From assembly GCA_001931875.2 (NCBI GenBank), contig MSJH02000301.1:1-48706 (forward strand): 48,706 nt of DNA, in the 5' to 3' direction. A program made the position numbers and the translations under genes. The DNA is from Byssochlamys sp. IMV 00236. Taxonomy: Eukaryota > Ascomycota > Eurotiomycetes > Eurotiales > Thermoascaceae. The notes beneath the pieces are model-generated. The model was not told the DNA's origin, ran no database searches, and saw nothing but the letters and a program-made list of their open reading frames with translations. Of this stretch, positions 44,571-48,706 are shown piece after piece (positions within the stretch are counted from its first letter, which is position 1; every line of letters begins with the position of its first letter).

Positions 44571-46285
44571 TTAAGGCTGTTTGTCTTTAAACAATATCTC
44601 TGACAATACTTTTTGCAAGAGTCCAGGATGATATCTTGGTTCTTCTGAATTTGGATCTGGATCTGCAACTACACACTGTATACCTAGAGATCCGATTGCT
44701 TCTCGATCGACAGGTACCTCTAAAAAATATATATGAGATATCAACAAGATAGAAAAAAGAAATAAAGACTTACGTGAATTAGAAAGATAAATTAAATGCG
44801 TAATGTACCTTGACGGTGGCTCATTAGGCACGAGTTCAGGAGGGAATGGCGTAGACGCTCCTGTCGAACGCTCACGAGGACTGTTTGCACCTGTGTATCC
44901 TTCTTGTAGCCCACAGGATGTGCGTAATCTATAGAGAGGTGGCCATTGTCTAAAACCATAATTAACAGGTCTGGAATAAAATGTGGAATCTTCTTCTGTG
45001 TGTGAATCGTAAAATGCGCGTCGAGCATCAATTAACTGGCTTTCATTCAACGCATTGGTGATGGTGCCAATGAAATCAAGTGCAGTGTAACCATCCGTCT
45101 CTCGATCAGTAGTACCGTTCAGTATCAAGATCTTGTGTTTTAAGGAAGGAGAGTTTGCAATCGCATGTCCGATCTTGCGCAAGATGAGGCATGGTAAGAT
45201 GGATGTGTAGAGGGAGCCAATCGAATAAACGAGTTCAGTACGTGTGTTGAGGTGATCGAGTACCTTGGGATTAGGTAGTGGATAGATCTCTTGACCGTAC
45301 TCGTTCATGTAGTATATTCTTGAAATAGGTGCAGACAGTTGTTCCTCGGTGGATTTGCTGAATATAAGATTACCATTGATCTCATCTTCTTCATCATTAC
45401 CAACAATAGGCGAGCTAGGCAAGGCCAGTTTTGAAAAGGCATCAATCGGGTTCATGGTCTTATTTCTCGATTGACGATATCCAGGGTGACTGATTTCACA
45501 TTGTCCTCTTAATATATGGCCATCTTCTAATAAAGCAGCAATGGCCGCTGTGTGATTCGTATTGATCACAGGCACGACACAGGTAGGTTGACGAATAGCA
45601 GTGATAGACGAGAACAAGAAGATGGCTGCTTCCAAGGAACCAAAAAACAACCGAGCACCCGTCAAGAAAAAGTTTCCAATGGATCCGTTACGAAAGTTAA
45701 AATGCTTATGCGCTCGTTTTAATATCTCACAGTTAAACGACACCAAAAAGCCTCGAATGGTTTCCTTTTTTTCAATCGAAATCTTGTCCCACAATCTGAA
45801 AATAAAATCCTAGTGTCTTAGCGTCGCTTTTTCTTTTCCTTATTCTATCTTGTACCTGTGTCTGCCTTCGACAATGGCAGACCAATCATCACGTATGGCA
45901 TTATCATCACCTATAGAGTCTAGACGATAACTGAGTAATTCTTTTATGGCTGCTTGTTCTTCTGCATCAAGACCATCAATGCTGATCAATCTCGTCAGTC
46001 GAGATCTCAAATCGCCAATACTGGGCCCACCCAAGACTCTTAATAGTTCACTCTAGAGATGAGAAGATAAGGAGGGGTAATGAATCAGTTTGTATATAAT
46101 TATTACTGTAGAGCCACCATTGTCAGATACACCTAGAACATAGCATACACTTGGAGTAATGGTCTGGAATGTACTTGCTACATTACAATGAGTCTTGTTT
46201 GTTTGACACCGTCAAGGCTGTTCTTCTACTTACTAATAAAGTTGCAAGCAGAACCACCTGAGAAGACGATAAAGGAAGGATCCAT
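44571..46285 (-). CDS. UPF0052/CofD-like protein (YvcK/YNL011C family)
   Basis: The family has the CofD/YvcK Rossmann-like nucleotide-binding fold. YvcK in bacteria affects carbon metabolism and cell shape; yeast YNL011C is uncharacterised. Exons are 46285-46234, 46177-46107, 46052-45856, 45795-44774 and 44719-44571, giving 496 aa. Motifs in order are IVFSGGSACNFI (residues 6-17), LGVSDNGGST, LLRVLGGPSIGDLRSRLTRL (44-63), the FRNGSIGNFFLTGARLFFGS helix pair, TRTELVYSIGSLYTSILPCL and LNGTTDRET. The central insertion, with EDEINGN and the poorly conserved HTEEDSTF, is typical of fungal members. The substrate is unknown. Intron 4 carries an ATATATATTTTTTAG acceptor region. The precise biochemical activity should not be transferred from CofD without test. 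Confidence 0.92.
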
Positions 46286-46538
46286 AATGATATATATTTA
46301 AAGAATGAAAATAACGAAAAGGGGAAATGAAGAGATAATCCTTTTATATATAGATGGAAGGGCGGTTTTTTAAATCCAAAGATTACCCCGTTAGGATGTG
46401 TGGCATACCCTCTTCGCACCACGTAATAACCATATTATATTTAGATCATAGTTTGAATTACAAAATGTATTTTACAATAAATGATTACATTTATTTTTTT
46501 TTGGTTACATAAACATGAATATCATAAAGATGAGGATC

Positions 46539-47774
46539 TTAGCCAAACATACGGTCATAGTCCTAAGCAAACATTATAAGCAGAGCAGATCAATCATTTA
46601 TAATTCAATCACTTACAGGTGGAAGAAGCTCATCATTATCTGGTTCACCACTTCTTGGTGCCCTAAAGTTCCTTGGATTAAATCTTGGTCCAGGTGGTGT
46701 TATTGGGTCAAATCGAGCACCAGGTGGCACAGCACCTCTAAAATGTGTATATTACGTTTAGGGCCATTTATTCCACGGGATCTGTATAAATTTTGTTTAA
46801 ATACCTTGGTAAATTTTCTGGTCCGCCGCCAATAGGTGGATCATCAAATCTGCCTCCGAAGATCGGATGGTTAGGTCCTACATACATGCCTCCTCCAGTT
46901 CCTCGGGATCTATGAATAATAATTTAGAACCCTTTCTCTTTCTCTCTTTCTCTATTTGTAGTGAATGATTGTATTACCCAGGTAAGCGTAGTCTATCTCC
47001 AAATGGATTTAGATCGTCCCCTCCTACACTATATGGATCAGTAGGCATTGGTGGAGGCACCATGAATGGAGGTTGACGAGGTTGGTTTCCTGATGGAGTT
47101 GTTCCCGAGGAAGACGTTGTGGTTGTTGTTGTTGTTGTACTGTCATCATATCCTAGTTTATTCAGTCCAGGTATCAGACGTTGTATGATATTTAATTTGA
47201 CAGTCTTGATAAAGTCATGAAAGCGATTGCTCGAGATAAATCCATGTACGAGTGGATCATTTGAAAGATCATTGGGGAAGAATGAGGCTGAGGTGTAATC
47301 ATCAGTGGCAATATCCAAGACAACTGTTTTGTTATCCTAAAACACACAATCAGTATTGCATAAGTATGCTTTATATTTCAAAAAGAGAGACGTACACCAA
47401 TGCCAATGCCAAGGATAACACACTTATCGCCCATTCGCACCACCTTGATCACAAACGTTAAACTAGACTGTGGATGACTGTATCTAAAATGGTAATAGTG
47501 TGGACCATGCTGGTTCCATTCTGCTGGTAGGTTTCTTTGCGTACCATCGCCCTCTAAAAAAAGGGGGGTTTAGCTCATTCAATTGCGATCATGAAAGAAA
47601 AAGAAATATACCTTGTCTGGCATCATCACCTAGTCCTGCAAATCTAAAACCAACACTAAGCATAATCGCATGCATAGCAGCTGCTAATGCGTCATAAGGT
47701 AATTCAAGTCGAGTGATTATTTGCGAAGTAAGTTGAAGAACAGCCGAAGGATCAAGTGGATCTGAAGCGCTCAT
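46539..47774 (-). CDS. Proteasome regulator PI31 (PSMF1)
   Basis: PI31 binds the 20S proteasome and influences its activity, assembly and transport, and binds FP-type F-box proteins in animals. Exons are 47774-47612, 47553-47396, 47336-46978, 46909-46805, 46737-46617 and 46562-46539, giving 309 aa. The N-terminal FP domain reads LPYDALAAAMHAIMLSVGFR, LPAEWNQHGPHYYHFRYSH and VVRMGDKCVILGIG. A low-complexity Thr/Ser stretch follows, then the Pro/Gly-rich C-terminal domain with DPYSVGGDDLNPFGDRL, GGGMYVGPNHPIFGGR and GARFDPITPPGPRFNP. The last exon codes only eight codons including stop (DYDRMFG), which resembles the DDMF-type tail of PI31. The gene is tandem with UPF0052 (253 bp). Confidence 0.93.
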
Positions 47775-48266
47775 TTTGGTTTTATAAAGAAGGAAAAAAA
47801 AAAAAAGAAAAAAGAAATAGAGAGACAAAAAATCAAGCAGAGGACAACAATTACTACTTTTATCTCGGTTTTCAAAAGACACGGTCACCCTAGACGCGTA
47901 ATCCATTTCTCACAAGATTTAATATTTCCATAGATACCCTTTATGTGACCATATCCTTGGTTACCGAGACTATTTCATATGCACTCGAAACAGAGGAGGT
48001 GGTTGCATGAATTTTGTCTGTGATTTTTTTTTATGTCTTTTAATTCAGTTTCATTCAAGCAACTTTATGTTTGAGAAATGATAAACAATAAAACTATGGG
48101 TGCAAGGTTGCTTAAAAATGGAAATTGTCTCTAATACTCTCTTTATAAAAAATGCGTCGCTGATTTTTTTTTATATGTTCTGGTTTGATTGCTGTAAAAT
48201 TCCTTGTGACAATTTAATTGGATCCTGTTATTTACAATTTTGCTTTTATCCTTTTTGCTTTGAAAT
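47775..48266. other. Interval between PI31 and the 91-aa orphan
   Basis: A 492-bp interval between outward-facing starts. A-rich sequence lies just upstream of the PI31 start (47793-47820). A plus-strand ORF from 48100 overlaps the orphan gene in another frame and looks spurious. Confidence 0.4.
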
Positions 48267-48542
48267 ATGCCAACTGTTCACATTCAAACACCTTCCATGC
48301 CTTCTGCTAAACACAATTTATTCTGGTCGATTAAACGTCTATTTATGCATAAAGGCAGTCATTTGGACATGAAGAAAATTATGCACAAAAATGATGCGGC
48401 TGAACGTCGGCATCATCTTGAAAGTATTCGTCGTCGAGCTCAACAAATTAAATTGGAATACTTGATTCTTTCTCACAAGACTGCTGAATTAGAGCAAAGG
48501 TCAAACCAAACGGAAATTATTCATCCAGCAATGTTCATTTAA
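48267..48542 (+). CDS. Small basic helical protein of unknown function
   Basis: A single exon of 91 aa starts at MPTVHIQTPSMPSAKHNLFW. The middle (IKRLFMHKGSHLDMKKIMHK) is basic, and the C-terminal half (DAAERRHHLESIRRRAQQIK, then LEYLILSHKTAELEQR) is highly charged with a helical or coiled-coil pattern. There is no signal peptide, membrane segment or known motif. Codon choice and the compact 5' and 3' context (AATAAA-like signal at about 48561) look genic. It is probably lineage-restricted; no function is proposed. Confidence 0.6.
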   Translation: MPTVHIQTPSMPSAKHNLFWSIKRLFMHKGSHLDMKKIMHKNDAAERRHHLESIRRRAQQIKLEYLILSHKTAELEQRSNQTEIIHPAMFI

Positions 48543-48679
48543 CTTATATGTATATATTTTGAATAAAAAAAGAGAAAAAAGAATGATATGGACTAAACGA
48601 TTGTCCTTTATATTTATCAAGTGTTTGTGTTTACGCTCTTTACGAAACACGTAGGATTGAATTTAATTTGGCATGAGTG

Positions 48680-48706
48680 AAAAAAAAAAAAAAAAAAAAA
48701 AAAAAA
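48680..48706. repeat. Poly-A run at the window end
   Basis: The last 27 bases are all A. Similar A/T runs occur elsewhere in the window (about 30231, 31816, 33522), so this is probably genomic. Such runs commonly break assemblies. Confidence 0.8.

Noticed and set aside
48100..48372. Plus-strand ORF of 90 aa overlapping the orphan gene
   Set aside because: Phe/Cys-rich translation of AT-rich leader DNA; the 48267 frame has the more protein-like composition and a cleaner context.
1..48706. tRNA, rRNA or CRISPR features
   Set aside because: I looked for cloverleaf arms (GGTTCGAATC-like T loops), rRNA core sequences and regularly spaced repeats and found none; without a covariance search small RNAs cannot be excluded.

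Overview
This is a piece of a nuclear fungal genome, most likely an early-diverging filamentous fungus of the Mucoromycota (probably Mucorales). The evidence is dense short introns (about 45-65 nt, GT..AG, often with a CTAAT/CTAAC-like branch site), AT-rich intergenic DNA with long A/T homopolymers and (AT)n runs, very short gene spacing, and a gene set of typical fungal housekeeping genes. The lineage is an inference. No bacterial operons, CRISPR arrays, rRNA or tRNA genes were seen. The window ends in a poly-A run.

Layout. 1-5.4 kb is gene-poor and holds decayed mobile-element material: a Fanzor/TnpB-like C-terminal exon (3061-3265) between two near-perfect 30-bp inverted repeats (587-616 and 3652-3681), and a second degenerate coding remnant (3.75-4.33 kb). 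5.4-15 kb holds DPY30/SDC1 (minus, four small exons, absent from any long ORF), ALG7 (minus) and, divergent from it, a 22-exon ATR/Mec1-type checkpoint kinase (plus). 15.2-16.2 kb holds a secreted GH16 glucanase (minus). 16.3-22.8 kb is gene-poor: a broken F-box/LRR-like gene, an inverted repeat pair about 1.5 kb apart, and unassigned ORFs. 22.8-29.0 kb holds NUP192/NUP205 (plus, 2031 aa). 29.1-33.5 kb, all minus, holds a mitoferrin-type carrier, a BRL1/BRR6 nuclear-envelope protein and an Ariadne RBR ubiquitin ligase. 33.5-35.5 kb is gene-poor, with a frameshifted Tc1/mariner transposase fragment. 35.5-48.5 kb is compact: YSC84/SYLF-SH3 (minus), deoxyribose-phosphate aldolase (plus, intronless), BCS1 (minus), an IML2/TTC39 TPR protein (plus), a small zinc-ribbon protein (minus), a UPF0052/CofD-like protein (minus), the PI31 proteasome regulator (minus) and a 91-aa orphan (plus).

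I rebuilt exon structures by hand from splice signals, frame and family motifs. Every multi-exon model below closes in frame over its full length. The genes do not form one pathway. Shared themes are nuclear pore and envelope (NUP192, BRL1), mitochondria (mitoferrin, BCS1), ubiquitin-proteasome (Ariadne, PI31), chromatin and DNA damage (DPY30, ATR), and endocytosis (YSC84). Notable points are the Fanzor remnant with its inverted repeats, two apparent micro-exons (8 and 14 nt), and an intronless bacterial-type aldolase whose stop codon lies 10 bp from that of the convergent BCS1 gene.
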